This document shows positions 1 through 8,162 of a stretch of DNA of 38,918 nucleotides, in pieces; positions within the stretch are counted from its first letter, which is position 1; each line of letters opens with the position of its first letter. This stretch comes from an uncultured Spirochaetales bacterium. Lineage in GTDB: Bacteria > Spirochaetota > Spirochaetia > Sphaerochaetales > Sphaerochaetaceae. The notes beneath the pieces are model-generated. The model worked only from the letters and a program-made list of their open reading frames with translations. It did not search any database and was not told the DNA's origin. The DNA lies in contig CASEGX010000072.1 in NCBI GenBank assembly GCA_949287505.1, positions 1 to 38,918 of the forward strand, in the 5' to 3' direction. The position numbers and the translations under genes were made by a program.

Positions 1-75
1 ATTGTCCCTGCTCCTACGATTATAGCATCATAGTGCCTATTTTCTCGCAATTCCATACCACTTCCTAGGTATTCA

Positions 76-133
76 TTGTTGCAGTTACTCTGTCTTGTTG
101 CAGTTACCTTGTCTTTGTTGCATTTCACTTGTC
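76..133. repeat. Three imperfect 19-20 bp direct repeats
   Basis: Three head-to-tail copies of a unit starting TTGTTGCAGTTAC lie at 76-94, 95-113 and 114-133. The first two differ at two or three positions and the third is more diverged. They sit in the non-coding stretch after the 3' end of the leftward dihydrouridine synthase gene. A binding-site array or a decayed element end would both fit. There are no spacers, so this is not a CRISPR array. Confidence 0.6.
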
Positions 134-152
134 ACTTCAGCTGAAATGACAA
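129..152. repeat. 24-bp near-perfect palindrome
   Basis: TTGTCA, one base, TTCAGCTGAA, one base, TGACAA form a palindrome with a single mismatched pair (C135/A146). It starts inside the last direct repeat. There is no T-run on either side, so it looks more like a protein-binding site than an intrinsic terminator. A weaker hairpin (ATAGGT/ACCTAT, 163-182) lies between it and the stop codon of the leftward gene. I see no gene in bases 1-194. Confidence 0.55.
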
Positions 153-194
153 AGTAAACGCAATAGGTAAACAAGCACCTATGATTTTGTGCTT

Positions 195-1151
195 TCAGGA
201 AAGTATTCCCGTAAGGGCTTCTATCATGCTGCTTCTGGTTACAGCCTGTCCAATCTCATTCTTTGCTCTGCTGCTTCCTGGAATTCCCTTTATGTATGCC
301 ATCAGGTGCTTTCTCATTTCCCTGCAGCCAACATTCTCTCCATAGTATCTGATCATGAGGTCAAGGTGCTTTATGGCGGTTGTGATTCTTTCCTCTGTGG
401 AAGGCAATGTGTATGATCCTTTTTCCATAAGGGTCTTTGTTTCTCTGAAGATGAAAGGGTTTCCGATTGCCCCACGCGCAAACATCACGCCATCAAGTCC
501 TGAGTCATTCATCAGTGATAGAGCATCCTCGGGAGAAAAGACATCGCCGGAACCGAAGATGAGGATACCGCTTCCTCTGAAGTGGCTGGAAAGTGCAGAG
601 AATGCTTCCTTGTCTGCCTTCCCGCTGTAGCCCTGTGCTCTTGTCCTTGCGTGCAGCGTGAGCATCTCTGCACCCGCATCTGCCGCAATGGTGGCGAACT
701 CCAGATAATTGATTGAGTCAGAGTCCCAGCCGAGACGGAATTTCACGGAAACAGGTATTGAGGTGCGTTCCTTTATTGCCTTGATCATTTTCCCGATCAT
801 CTCAGGATTCTTCATAAGAGCAGAGCCCGCACCTGTCTTCACCACCTTCGGTACAGGACAGCCGCAGTTGATGTCTATCATTGTAGGGTTGTATTCGAGA
901 AGATTGTCCATCGCCCTTCTTACAGGATCATCCGATGGCCCGAAAAGCTGTATGATGAATCTGTCTTCTCCCGGGAAGCGCTCAAGAAGAGCCTTGGTTT
1001 TCTCTCCGTTTCTTGCCAGTCCCTCTGCGCTGACCATCTCCGATACTGCCGCATCTGCTCCCAGTGATCTTGCTATCTCCCTGAATGCCTTGTCCGTGTA
1101 ACCTGCAAGAGGAGCCAGTATGAATGGTCCCCCGATTTCCTTAATATCCAC
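195..1151 (-). CDS. dus: tRNA-dihydrouridine synthase (DusB-like)
   Basis: This flavoenzyme reduces uridine to dihydrouridine in the tRNA D-loop. The 318-residue length is normal for the family. The N-terminal TIM barrel starts with the FMN-binding APLAGYTD motif (residues 13-20). NCGCP at 95-99 carries the catalytic cysteine, C98. A KFRLGW segment and an LHARTR motif follow, as expected. The start is a GTG, because an in-frame TAA lies three codons upstream and the nearby ATG is out of frame. There is no Shine-Dalgarno sequence; a -10-like TATGCT lies 11 bases before the start. The gene diverges from the RicT-like gene. The exact Dus subtype is not certain. Confidence 0.93.
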   Translation of the reverse strand: MDIKEIGGPFILAPLAGYTDKAFREIARSLGADAAVSEMVSAEGLARNGEKTKALLERFPGEDRFIIQLFGPSDDPVRRAMDNLLEYNPTMIDINCGCPVPKVVKTGAGSALMKNPEMIGKMIKAIKERTSIPVSVKFRLGWDSDSINYLEFATIAADAGAEMLTLHARTRAQGYSGKADKEAFSALSSHFRGSGILIFGSGDVFSPEDALSLMNDSGLDGVMFARGAIGNPFIFRETKTLMEKGSYTLPSTEERITTAIKHLDLMIRYYGENVGCREMRKHLMAYIKGIPGSSRAKNEIGQAVTRSSMIEALTGILS

Positions 1152-1230
1152 GCCATGATGTTAGCATATGCAGTCCCTTCGCTCCATACGCGTCTTGTTT
1201 ATTTGCATTCTGTATGTTAGCTTCTTTCGT

Positions 1231-2262
1231 ATGAAGCAGAAAATGGCACATGATGATGAGTGGGCCTATGTATATGTAATTAAGAATCCATCATATAACG
1301 ACGTATGCCTTTGTGCATGGGACAGCGTCCTTTATGCCGGGACACCTATTGTATATGAAACACGTTTCGGTCTTGATCTCGGTATCGTTGTCGGACCGGC
1401 TCCTGTTCCCGGGAAGGGCTATGTGCCAGGACATGCGGAAGTGCATGGTGCATGCCTCCATTTCTCGGATGAGAAGGAAGAGGATGATGTGAGGTACAGT
1501 TCTGATGAGAGCGCACATCAGTGCGATTCATGTTTCTGCTGTCAGATAACCCGTGAGCCTGAGAAGATGAAGGTTGATGGCAGTGTCACCTGGATTGATC
1601 ACCTTGCAACACCTGCAGAGATGGCTAAATATGCCGAAAATGAGTCAAAGGAAGAGGAGGCCATCCGTATCTGCCGTGAGAAGATAAGAAAGCACGGGCT
1701 TGGGATGAAGCTTGTCACCACGCATTTCCTTCTTGGGGAGCCGAAGGTAATCTTCTTCTTCACAGCAGATGAACGCGTGGATTTCCGTGATCTCGTTAAG
1801 GACCTCGTGGCTGTTTTCCGCATGCGTATCGAGCTCAGGCAGATAGGAGTGAGAGATGAGTCGAGGCTTATCGGAGGGCTTTCTGTCTGTGGCCGTGACT
1901 ACTGCTGCCATCTGATGACAAAGGAAATGGATCCGGTGACCATAAAGATGGCAAAGGAGCAGAACCTGTCCCTGAATTCGATGAAGATCTCCGGTCCCTG
2001 TGGCCGTCTCCTCTGCTGCCTCGCATATGAGTATGACTATTACATGGAAGAAAAAGCGGGGTGTCCGCCGGAGGGAACGAGAATCAGGCTCGACAGAGAG
2101 CTCTGGAGGGTCAGTGAGATCAATATCCTTTCGCGCAAGATAACGCTCTCTGGAAGCGAAGGCCGCACACTTCAGATTCCTTTTGAGGAAATCACATATA
2201 ACGATGAGACGGGATACTGGGAAGTGAGCGAGGAGTATCAGGAGGAGATTTTCTCATCCTGA
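1231..2262 (+). CDS. ricT: PSP1-domain protein, RicT/YaaT-like
   Basis: This is a PSP1 C-terminal domain protein. In Bacillus the relative RicT (YaaT) joins an Fe-S containing complex with RicA and RicF that affects RNase Y and phosphorelay behaviour; the role in this organism is not known. The diagnostic core is present: IGGLSVCGRDYCC, IKMAKEQNLSLN and KISGPCGRLLCCLAYEYD. An extra cysteine cluster, CDSCFCC, lies near residue 100. The start is uncertain: ATG 1231 (343 aa) or ATG 1243 (339 aa) are both more likely than the upstream ATG at 1168. No SD is visible; a TATGTT box lies 12 bases before 1231. It is probably not cotranscribed with rpsT, which has its own promoter. Confidence 0.85.
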   Translation: MKQKMAHDDEWAYVYVIKNPSYNDVCLCAWDSVLYAGTPIVYETRFGLDLGIVVGPAPVPGKGYVPGHAEVHGACLHFSDEKEEDDVRYSSDESAHQCDSCFCCQITREPEKMKVDGSVTWIDHLATPAEMAKYAENESKEEEAIRICREKIRKHGLGMKLVTTHFLLGEPKVIFFFTADERVDFRDLVKDLVAVFRMRIELRQIGVRDESRLIGGLSVCGRDYCCHLMTKEMDPVTIKMAKEQNLSLNSMKISGPCGRLLCCLAYEYDYYMEEKAGCPPEGTRIRLDRELWRVSEINILSRKITLSGSEGRTLQIPFEEITYNDETGYWEVSEEYQEEIFSS

Positions 2263-2288
2263 GACATAAAGCATTGCAAGGTAACGTG

Positions 2289-2317
2289 TTGACGCACTCT
2301 TATCTTTGTGATAATTT
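2289..2317 (+). promoter_or_regulatory. Probable sigma70 promoter of rpsT
   Basis: TTGACG (2289-2294) and TAATTT (2312-2317) are separated by 17 bases. Transcription would start near 2324 and give a leader of about 60 bases before rpsT. Confidence 0.55.
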
Positions 2318-2324
2318 CTGAACC

Positions 2325-2343
2325 GCTGTCAGTGTATGACAGC
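2325..2343 (+). promoter_or_regulatory. Stem-loop in the rpsT leader
   Basis: GCTGTCA, a 5-base loop and TGACAGC make a perfect 7-bp hairpin at the very 5' end of the predicted rpsT leader. The tail lacks a real T-run, so it is unlikely to be a full terminator. It may stabilise the leader or act as a regulatory structure. Confidence 0.5.
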
Positions 2344-2386
2344 TCTTTGATTGAATAAATAACGACTGATTTGTTTGGAGGAATAA

Positions 2387-2647
2387 ATGGCTAACAAGTC
2401 CGCTGAGAAGAGAGAGCGCCAGGAAGCAAGACGCCGTCTCCGCAATCGTATGGCAAAGAGCACAATGCGTACAGCTATCAAGAAGTTTGACGCAGCAGTT
2501 GCAGCTGGAGACAAGGCAGCAGCAGAGAAGGCTATGGCAGAGAGCAACAAGCTCCTTGATACTGTAGCAGGAAAAGGCATCATCCACAGGAATACTGCAG
2601 CAAGAAAGAAGAGCAGGCTCGCACACGCATACCACAAGATGGCTTAA
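2387..2647 (+). CDS. rpsT: 30S ribosomal protein S20
   Basis: S20 binds 16S rRNA and helps early assembly of the small subunit. The 86-residue product is highly basic and helical. It begins MANKSAEKR and ends in the conserved IIHRNTAARKKSRLA segment. The start is supported by a strong GGAGG at 2376-2380. The gene has its own promoter and a structured leader. The HU gene follows after 17 bases and probably shares the transcript. Confidence 0.97.
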   Translation: MANKSAEKRERQEARRRLRNRMAKSTMRTAIKKFDAAVAAGDKAAAEKAMAESNKLLDTVAGKGIIHRNTAARKKSRLAHAYHKMA

Positions 2648-2664
2648 TCGCTTGAGGTGTGTCT

Positions 2665-2979
2665 ATGGAACAGAAACTTACAAAGGCTGCTATCATAGAG
2701 AGCCTTCACGCTAAGCTTGGCATCAATAGAACGGATATCCATTCAGTCATCGATGAGCTCTTTGAGGAGATCAAGGACGGACTGAAGGATAATCGTATAA
2801 TTGAGCTCCGCGGATTCGGAACATTCGAGGTCCGTATCAGAAAAGGCCGCGAGAAAGCACGCAACCCGAAGACAGGCGATGTCGTCGCTGTCGACAGGCA
2901 TGGAGTTGCCATTTTCCGTCCCGGAAAGGAGCTGAAGGATTTTGTCTGGGATATCACAACCGGACCAGATGAGGAATAA
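2665..2979 (+). CDS. hup: HU/IHF-family DNA-binding protein
   Basis: This nucleoid-associated protein bends DNA as a dimer. The 104-residue chain has the family pattern: an N-terminal helical pair (LTKAAIIESL), the saddle motif IIELRGFGTFEVRIRKGRE, and the DNA-inserting arm around ARNPKTG. The last 10-15 residues form a short acidic extension. I prefer the ATG at 2665 over the GTG at 2659 because GAGGTG at 2654-2659 is then spaced correctly. The gene lies between rpsT and lnt, with lnt starting 6 bases after its stop codon. Confidence 0.93.
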   Translation: MEQKLTKAAIIESLHAKLGINRTDIHSVIDELFEEIKDGLKDNRIIELRGFGTFEVRIRKGREKARNPKTGDVVAVDRHGVAIFRPGKELKDFVWDITTGPDEE

Positions 2980-2984
2980 CAGCT

Positions 2985-4658
2985 TTGGATTCATCAGTGA
3001 GAAAATCTGCAAGAAGCCTCAGGACTTTATGTTCTGAGGTTCTTGTTTTAGTAGTATCTGCCTTTGTATATGCGATGGCCTTCCCGGGCTTCATGATTCC
3101 TGAGGGTTTCGGCCTTCTTGCATTTGTTGCCCTTGTGCCCGTATTTGCAGTCATCAGACATACCTCATGGAAACATGTATGGTGGTTCGGATTCCTGTTC
3201 GGATTCACTTTCTACCTCTTTTTCGCCTACTGGCTGAAAAGTTTCCATGCACTGGCCATTGTCCTGATTCCTCTCATCAAGGCATTTGAGCTGATGCTCT
3301 GTTTCATGGCCCTTAAAGCTGCTGACAGCTTCTTTAAGCGCTTCGGATACCTTGTACAGGCTGTCGTATGGACTGCGTATGCATATCTTTCAGAGAGCTG
3401 GTTTGCGGGTTTCGCTTACGGTGACATTGCATATGCGTTCTACAAATACACCCCATTTGTCCAGATTGCGGACATCACGGGAATCTGGGGAATAGTGTTC
3501 CTGGCAATCCTTCCTCAGACATTCCTCGGCCGCTATCTTGCTGATTTTGTCCGTGGAAATGCTCCTTCATTCAGAAGCCATGTTCTGAGGAACATCATTC
3601 CTGTCATCATCTATGCCTTGCTTATGGCTGCCACACTCATCTATGGGGGAGTGAAGACTCATGAGTGGAGGAATAAGGAAAGCGACAAGACCTGGGATGT
3701 TGTCACGGTGCAGCATAATCATGACTCGTGGAAAGGCGGGTATTACACCTATCTGCATAATTTCAACAACCTCCGCAGGTATACGCTTGAGGCACTGTCT
3801 GTAACCGATCCGGATATCGTGATCTGGAGCGAGACTGCGTTTGTACCGTCTGTTGCATGGCACACTGCATACTCAACGGAAGGCTCTGGGTATGAGACGA
3901 CCGCAGCTCTTGTCGATGAATTCGTTTCATTCGGTGAGAACCTCGGAGTTCCTCTCCTGACCGGAAATCCTGAAGGTGTGATCGATGATGAGAGCCTTCC
4001 TCCCATCCTCGAGGATGGCACTACTAACAGGATGGACTACAACACCGTAATTCTTTTCGATGACGGAGAGATCAAGGAGACATATCGCAAGCAGCATCTT
4101 GTCCCGTTCACAGAGCACTTCCCGTACGAGAAAGAGCTTCCATGGCTGTACGATCTTCTTCTTGCAAATGACTATAACTGGTGGCTTCAGGGGACCGAGT
4201 CCGTTGTCTTCGAGTCCGATGGGGTGAAGTTCTCGACACCGATCTGCTTCGAGGATAATTTCGGCTACCTCTCTGCAGGCTTCGTGGCAGCCGGGGCAGA
4301 TGTGATAGTGAACATGTCCAATGACAACTGGTCCAAGAAGGTGAGTGCGGAGCTGCAGCATGCGGCGATGGGCGCATTCCGTTCCATAGAGACAAGGAAG
4401 GCCACGATACGTGGTACAAACAGCGGTATCACATGCCTCATCACTCCAGAGGGCAGCATGCATGATCCCATGGAGCCGTTTACCATGGGCTGGCATCTTT
4501 ATCATGTGCCTGTCTATACACATGAAAGCAACCCGGATACCTTCTATGTGCGCCATATCGATCTTTTTGCACATATAGCTGTATATTCATCCTACATCCT
4601 TCTTGCAGCAGGTGCTGTGATGAAGGCTGTGTCTGTTATCAGGAACAAAAGGAAATGA
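2985..4658 (+). CDS. lnt: Apolipoprotein N-acyltransferase
   Basis: Lnt adds the third acyl chain to the N-terminal cysteine of lipoproteins in the inner membrane of diderm bacteria. The first ~200 residues contain several membrane helices. A periplasmic nitrilase-fold domain follows, and a final helix lies near the C-terminus. The catalytic triad is visible: E283 (WSETAF), K369 (YRKQHLVPF) and C421 (ICFEDN). Length (557 aa) is typical or slightly long. The start appears to be TTG at 2985, using the GAGG at 2971-2974 inside the HU gene. It overlaps cinA by 4 bases (ATGA), so the two are translationally coupled. Its presence argues for a diderm lipoprotein pathway. Confidence 0.94.
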   Translation: MDSSVRKSARSLRTLCSEVLVLVVSAFVYAMAFPGFMIPEGFGLLAFVALVPVFAVIRHTSWKHVWWFGFLFGFTFYLFFAYWLKSFHALAIVLIPLIKAFELMLCFMALKAADSFFKRFGYLVQAVVWTAYAYLSESWFAGFAYGDIAYAFYKYTPFVQIADITGIWGIVFLAILPQTFLGRYLADFVRGNAPSFRSHVLRNIIPVIIYALLMAATLIYGGVKTHEWRNKESDKTWDVVTVQHNHDSWKGGYYTYLHNFNNLRRYTLEALSVTDPDIVIWSETAFVPSVAWHTAYSTEGSGYETTAALVDEFVSFGENLGVPLLTGNPEGVIDDESLPPILEDGTTNRMDYNTVILFDDGEIKETYRKQHLVPFTEHFPYEKELPWLYDLLLANDYNWWLQGTESVVFESDGVKFSTPICFEDNFGYLSAGFVAAGADVIVNMSNDNWSKKVSAELQHAAMGAFRSIETRKATIRGTNSGITCLITPEGSMHDPMEPFTMGWHLYHVPVYTHESNPDTFYVRHIDLFAHIAVYSSYILLAAGAVMKAVSVIRNKRK

Positions 4659-5893
4659 AAGCAAGTATTATCGTAATCGGTACGGAGCTGACAAGAGGAA
4701 TAATCCAGGATAAGCACGGGTCCCTTATAAGCCGTGAACTCACAAACCTGGGAGTGCATGTTTCAGAGATTGTCGCACTTCCAGATGATGGTACGATTGA
4801 GGCTGTGCTTGGGGCACTGATGAGATCCTCGGACCTCATAATAATAACAGGGGGACTCGGACCGACCAGCGATGATATGACACGGTCTGTAATAGCGGAG
4901 GCTGCAGGCTGTAAGCTTGTGCGTGATGAAGATTCATGGGCTTTTCTTCTTGAGAAACTCGGGGACAAAGCCTATGGTGCGAATTCCCGGCAGGCCATGA
5001 TACCTGAGGGCTTTACAGTCATTCCTAACAGCAATGGAACAGCTCCCGGATTCTATGGCTATGGTGGCAGGACACTTCTTGTCTCCCTTCCCGGTCCTCC
5101 ACGGGAGATGGACCCGATGTTCTACGATGCCGTGATCCCGCTCGTGCGTAGCGTTCTCGATCTTCCGGATGCTGAGCGCGATGAGTATTCCTCGTTCATA
5201 ACTGCAGAAGCCAAGCTTGAAGAGCTCTGTGAGGCAGCAGACCCAAGCCTTGAATGGGGGACGAGATTCCAGGATTACCGGATATCACTGTATGTTTCCG
5301 GAAAGAGCCGCAAGGAGAGGGATGAGGCTGTAAGGAAACTCTCTTCCATGGTTGGAGAACACAGGATAGAAAAGGGAAGTGCGGATGCGCTTTCAATCCT
5401 TATTTCCTCCCTGAAGCGCCATGGTGCCACAGTCTCTGCTGCTGAAAGCTGCACAGGCGGTCTGGTCTCAGAGCGCCTTACGTCCCTGCCGGGCTCATCA
5501 GCATTCATGCTCGGCTCAGTCACATCCTACGCGCCTTCTGTGAAGGAGAATGTCCTTGGTGTCAGAAGTGAGACAGTGAATGCATATGGGACAGTCTCCG
5601 GTGAGTGTGCCATCGAGATGGCTGATGGCGTGAGAAAGCTCACAGGTTCTGATTATTCCCTTTCCGTAACCGGTGTCGCCGGACCGGATAAGGATGAGGG
5701 CAAGGATATCGGTACAGTCTATCTTGGCTTCTCCGGAAAGGACAGGAAAAGCGAGAGTGTGCTCCTCCGTTTCTCCTCATGGGGCCGGGATTCTATCAGA
5801 CGCAAAGCAACTGTTGCCGCTTTTATACTGCTTGCAGCGTATATAGAGGGAGAAAACCCGGAGAGCATCGTATCTGGATGGAACTATATCTGA
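4655..5893 (+). CDS. cinA: CinA-family protein with PncC-type amidase domain
   Basis: The 412-residue protein has the two-domain CinA layout. Residues ~1-170 are a MoCF-like domain (IVIGTELTRG, ITGGLGPTSDD). Residues ~245-400 are an NMN deamidase (PncC) domain with the AAESCTGG motif and a GVAGP motif. In the family, these act in pyridine nucleotide recycling, with ADP-ribose pyrophosphatase activity reported for the N-terminal part. The usual family motif GTELL reads GTELTRG here. It is coupled to lnt by a 4-base overlap and is the last gene before the rho promoter. Confidence 0.93.
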   Translation: MKASIIVIGTELTRGIIQDKHGSLISRELTNLGVHVSEIVALPDDGTIEAVLGALMRSSDLIIITGGLGPTSDDMTRSVIAEAAGCKLVRDEDSWAFLLEKLGDKAYGANSRQAMIPEGFTVIPNSNGTAPGFYGYGGRTLLVSLPGPPREMDPMFYDAVIPLVRSVLDLPDAERDEYSSFITAEAKLEELCEAADPSLEWGTRFQDYRISLYVSGKSRKERDEAVRKLSSMVGEHRIEKGSADALSILISSLKRHGATVSAAESCTGGLVSERLTSLPGSSAFMLGSVTSYAPSVKENVLGVRSETVNAYGTVSGECAIEMADGVRKLTGSDYSLSVTGVAGPDKDEGKDIGTVYLGFSGKDRKSESVLLRFSSWGRDSIRRKATVAAFILLAAYIEGENPESIVSGWNYI

Positions 5894-5912
5894 GAGCAGG
5901 GCAATCTTTCTG

Positions 5913-5974
5913 TTGACTCAGTCCCGTTTAAGGCAATATTATCTGAGGCATATAAGAGCCTTAGCAGTAAAGGC
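5913..5974 (+). promoter_or_regulatory. Promoter and leader hairpin of rho
   Basis: TTGACT (5913-5918) and TATTAT (5937-5942) are 18 bases apart, a good sigma70-type promoter. The predicted leader is about 65 bases long. It holds a small hairpin, GCCTT (5958-5962) with AAGGC (5970-5974). Rho is often autoregulated through its leader in other bacteria; here that is only a possibility. Confidence 0.6.
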
Positions 5975-6013
5975 ATATCCTTTCAGAAACCAATAATTTC
6001 TTTTGGAGTAATA

Positions 6014-7795
6014 ATGTCAGACTTATTTGAAGAGGCAGAGACAGCAGAGAATGCTGCAGCGCCTGAGGAAGTGAAACCTGCCAGGAAAAGGCCGGGTCGT
6101 CCAAGAAAAGCAAAAGCAAGCGACAGTACAGAGAAAAAGCCGCGTGTCACTATAAAAAGAAAACCAAGAGTCACTGTAAAGAGTGCTGAGGAGATTGAAG
6201 CTGCAGCTTCTGCGGATGAGTCCGTCCCTGAAATCCCCTCTTCTCCAGCTCCAGAGGCTGAGGAAACACCGAGTCCGGAGACCACGGAACCCGCTGCAGT
6301 GCCTGAGACTCCTGCTGAGAACCCTGAGAATGCGAAAGAGAGCAGTGCAGAGGATGATCAGACACAGGACAAGGGACAGTATGAGAGGCGTTATGATGAC
6401 AGATTCCATAACCGCCGCGACAAGAGAATGAAGAATAATGGCAAAAGGAGGCCGATGGAGGATTATCAGCCGGAGATCAATATGGATGAGCATCCGGATG
6501 CTCCGCAGCTTTTCATCTCAGTCCTCACTGCATTGCATATCGATGAGCTCAGGGACAGGGCAAAGGCTCAGGGTATTCCTGAAGATGTTATCCTTGACTG
6601 CCGCAAATCCGAGCTGATTGCCAGGATGCTGCGCCTTCATTCTGCAAACGGCGGTGTGCTTCTTGTCGAGGGAACACTGGAGGTGTTGCAGGAAGGAAGT
6701 TTCGGCTACCTGAGATATCCATTCAATAACTATCTTGCCGGAACTGAGGATGTCTATGTCTCCGCATCCCTTATAAAGGCAATCGGAATGAAGACCGGCG
6801 ATTTCGTCTACGCTCAGATCCGTGCTCCAAGAGAGAATGAGAAGAGTGCCGCAGTCGTCCGTGTTCTCCGTGTCAATGGAGAGGAGCCGAAGATGGCAAA
6901 GATCCGCGCTCCTTTCGATACTCTAACTCCGCTTTTCCCGGATGAGAGACTCCAGCTTGAAGTCATCGAGGATGTTACAAAGCCATCGGATCTCTCCACA
7001 AGGGTTGTTGATCTCTTCTGCCCGATAGGAAAGGGACAGAGATCCCTGATCGTAGCTCCTCCGCGTACTGGAAAGACCGTGCTTATGCAGAAGATAGCCA
7101 ATGCGATCTCGGAAAACCATCCAGAGGTCACTCTGATAGTCCTTCTTGTAGATGAGCGTCCTGAAGAGGTCACGGATATGAGGCGCAATGTCAAGGCAGA
7201 GGTCGTCGCATCCACCTTTGATGAGCAGGCACAGCACCATGTCCAGGTTGCGGAGATGGTGATAGAGAAGGCCAAGAGGCTTGTCGAGTACAAGAAGGAT
7301 GTCGTCATCCTTCTCGACAGCATCACACGTCTTGCAAGAGCATACAACCAGACCGTTCCTGCATCCGGAAAGATTCTTTCAGGTGGTGTCGACTCGAATG
7401 CGCTCCACAAACCGAAGAGATTCTTCGGAGCTGCAAGGAATATCGAGCAGGGTGGTTCCCTCACGATCATATCCACAGCTTTGATTGAGACAGGATCGAG
7501 AATGGATGAGGTCATCTTCGAGGAATTCAAGGGAACAGGAAACAACGAGATAGTGCTTGACCGCAAGATGGCAGATAACAGGAAGTTCCCTGCGATAAAC
7601 ATCAAGAAGTCAGGAACGAGAAGGGATGATCTTCTTCTTCCTGCCGATGTGCTTTCCCGCGTGTTCCTTCTCCGTTCGGCATTTGGAAATCTTGATGATA
7701 TCGACATGTCTGTGGCTCTGATTGACAAGATGAAGAAGACAAACAATAATAAGGAGTTCCTCGACTCGATGAACACACCATCGACGCTGAGGTGA
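6014..7795 (+). CDS. rho: Transcription termination factor Rho
   Basis: Rho is the hexameric RNA-dependent ATPase that ends transcription. At 593 residues it is much longer than E. coli Rho (419). Residues ~1-165 are low-complexity: first acidic, then an AT-hook-like basic [11 protein letters not shown], then proline/glutamate-rich, then an Arg-rich patch. The canonical part follows: the Rho-N helical domain, a cold-shock RNA-binding domain with GSFGYLRYP, the Walker A motif PPRTGKT (K354), Walker [17 protein letters not shown], the [20 protein letters not shown] loop and [24 protein letters not shown] precedes the ATG. Rho with such insertions is known in several phyla and can favour RNA binding or phase separation; that role is not shown here. 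Confidence 0.97.
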   Translation: MSDLFEEAETAENAAAPEEVKPARKRPGRPRKAKASDSTEKKPRVTIKRKPRVTVKSAEEIEAAASADESVPEIPSSPAPEAEETPSPETTEPAAVPETPAENPENAKESSAEDDQTQDKGQYERRYDDRFHNRRDKRMKNNGKRRPMEDYQPEINMDEHPDAPQLFISVLTALHIDELRDRAKAQGIPEDVILDCRKSELIARMLRLHSANGGVLLVEGTLEVLQEGSFGYLRYPFNNYLAGTEDVYVSASLIKAIGMKTGDFVYAQIRAPRENEKSAAVVRVLRVNGEEPKMAKIRAPFDTLTPLFPDERLQLEVIEDVTKPSDLSTRVVDLFCPIGKGQRSLIVAPPRTGKTVLMQKIANAISENHPEVTLIVLLVDERPEEVTDMRRNVKAEVVASTFDEQAQHHVQVAEMVIEKAKRLVEYKKDVVILLDSITRLARAYNQTVPASGKILSGGVDSNALHKPKRFFGAARNIEQGGSLTIISTALIETGSRMDEVIFEEFKGTGNNEIVLDRKMADNRKFPAINIKKSGTRRDDLLLPADVLSRVFLLRSAFGNLDDIDMSVALIDKMKKTNNNKEFLDSMNTPSTLR

Positions 7796-7853
7796 TTGTG
7801 ATATCGCCCATCTGTGCAAGCAGATGGAAAGACATAGAACCGGAGGAAGAAAA

Positions 7854-8060
7854 ATGAAGAAGAATATCCACCCTGAGTACACGCTTCAGGAAATCCACTG
7901 CTCTTGTGGCAATGTGATCAAGACAAAGTCAACTGCAAAGAACCTCCATGTCGAAATCTGCTCGGCATGTCATCCGTTCTTTACAGGAACACAGAAGCTT
8001 GTCGATACAACAGGACGTGTTGAGCGCTTCAACAAGAGATACCACAGAGAAACAAATTAA
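7854..8060 (+). CDS. rpmE: 50S ribosomal protein L31 (zinc-binding form)
   Basis: L31 bridges the ribosomal subunits. The 68-residue product starts MKKNIHPEY after a strong GGAGGAAG sequence; the longer reading from 7824 would have no such signal. A CSCG motif and a CSACHPF motif provide the four positions of the C+ (zinc-binding) type. The gene follows rho by 58 bases and is closed by an intrinsic terminator, so rho-rpmE is probably one unit. Confidence 0.96.
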   Translation: MKKNIHPEYTLQEIHCSCGNVIKTKSTAKNLHVEICSACHPFFTGTQKLVDTTGRVERFNKRYHRETN

Positions 8061-8079
8061 ATCATTTTCTCAGAAAAAT

Positions 8080-8111
8080 GGCCGGGGATTACCACCTCGG
8101 CCTTTGTTTTT
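8080..8111 (+). terminator. Intrinsic terminator after rpmE
   Basis: GGCCGGGG (8080-8087) pairs with CCTCGGCC (8095-8102), with one G-T wobble and a 7-base loop. A T-rich tail follows at 8103-8111. Confidence 0.85.
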
Positions 8112-8140
8112 GACAAAAATTGTTACATTGTCTATATTAT
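8110..8140 (+). promoter_or_regulatory. Promoter of the GHMP kinase-like operon
   Basis: TTGACA (8110-8115) starts in the T-tail of the rpmE terminator. TATATT (8133-8138) follows after 17 bases. GGAG at 8152-8155 serves as the ribosome site for the ATG at 8163. Terminator and promoter are back to back. Confidence 0.7.
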
Positions 8141-8162
8141 CTGCATAATCGGAGCATGCATT

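Noticed and set aside
76..133. The short direct repeats as a CRISPR array
   Set aside because: The repeats touch each other with no spacers, only three exist, and no cas genes are in the window.
3927..4574. A 215-codon open frame antisense to lnt
   Set aside because: It lies opposite the conserved nitrilase domain and shows no recognisable motif, although it is Cys/His-rich.
6814..7776. A 320-codon open frame antisense to rho
   Set aside because: It mirrors the conserved Rho core, has Ser/Arg/Thr-rich composition typical of an antisense frame, and has no start signal.
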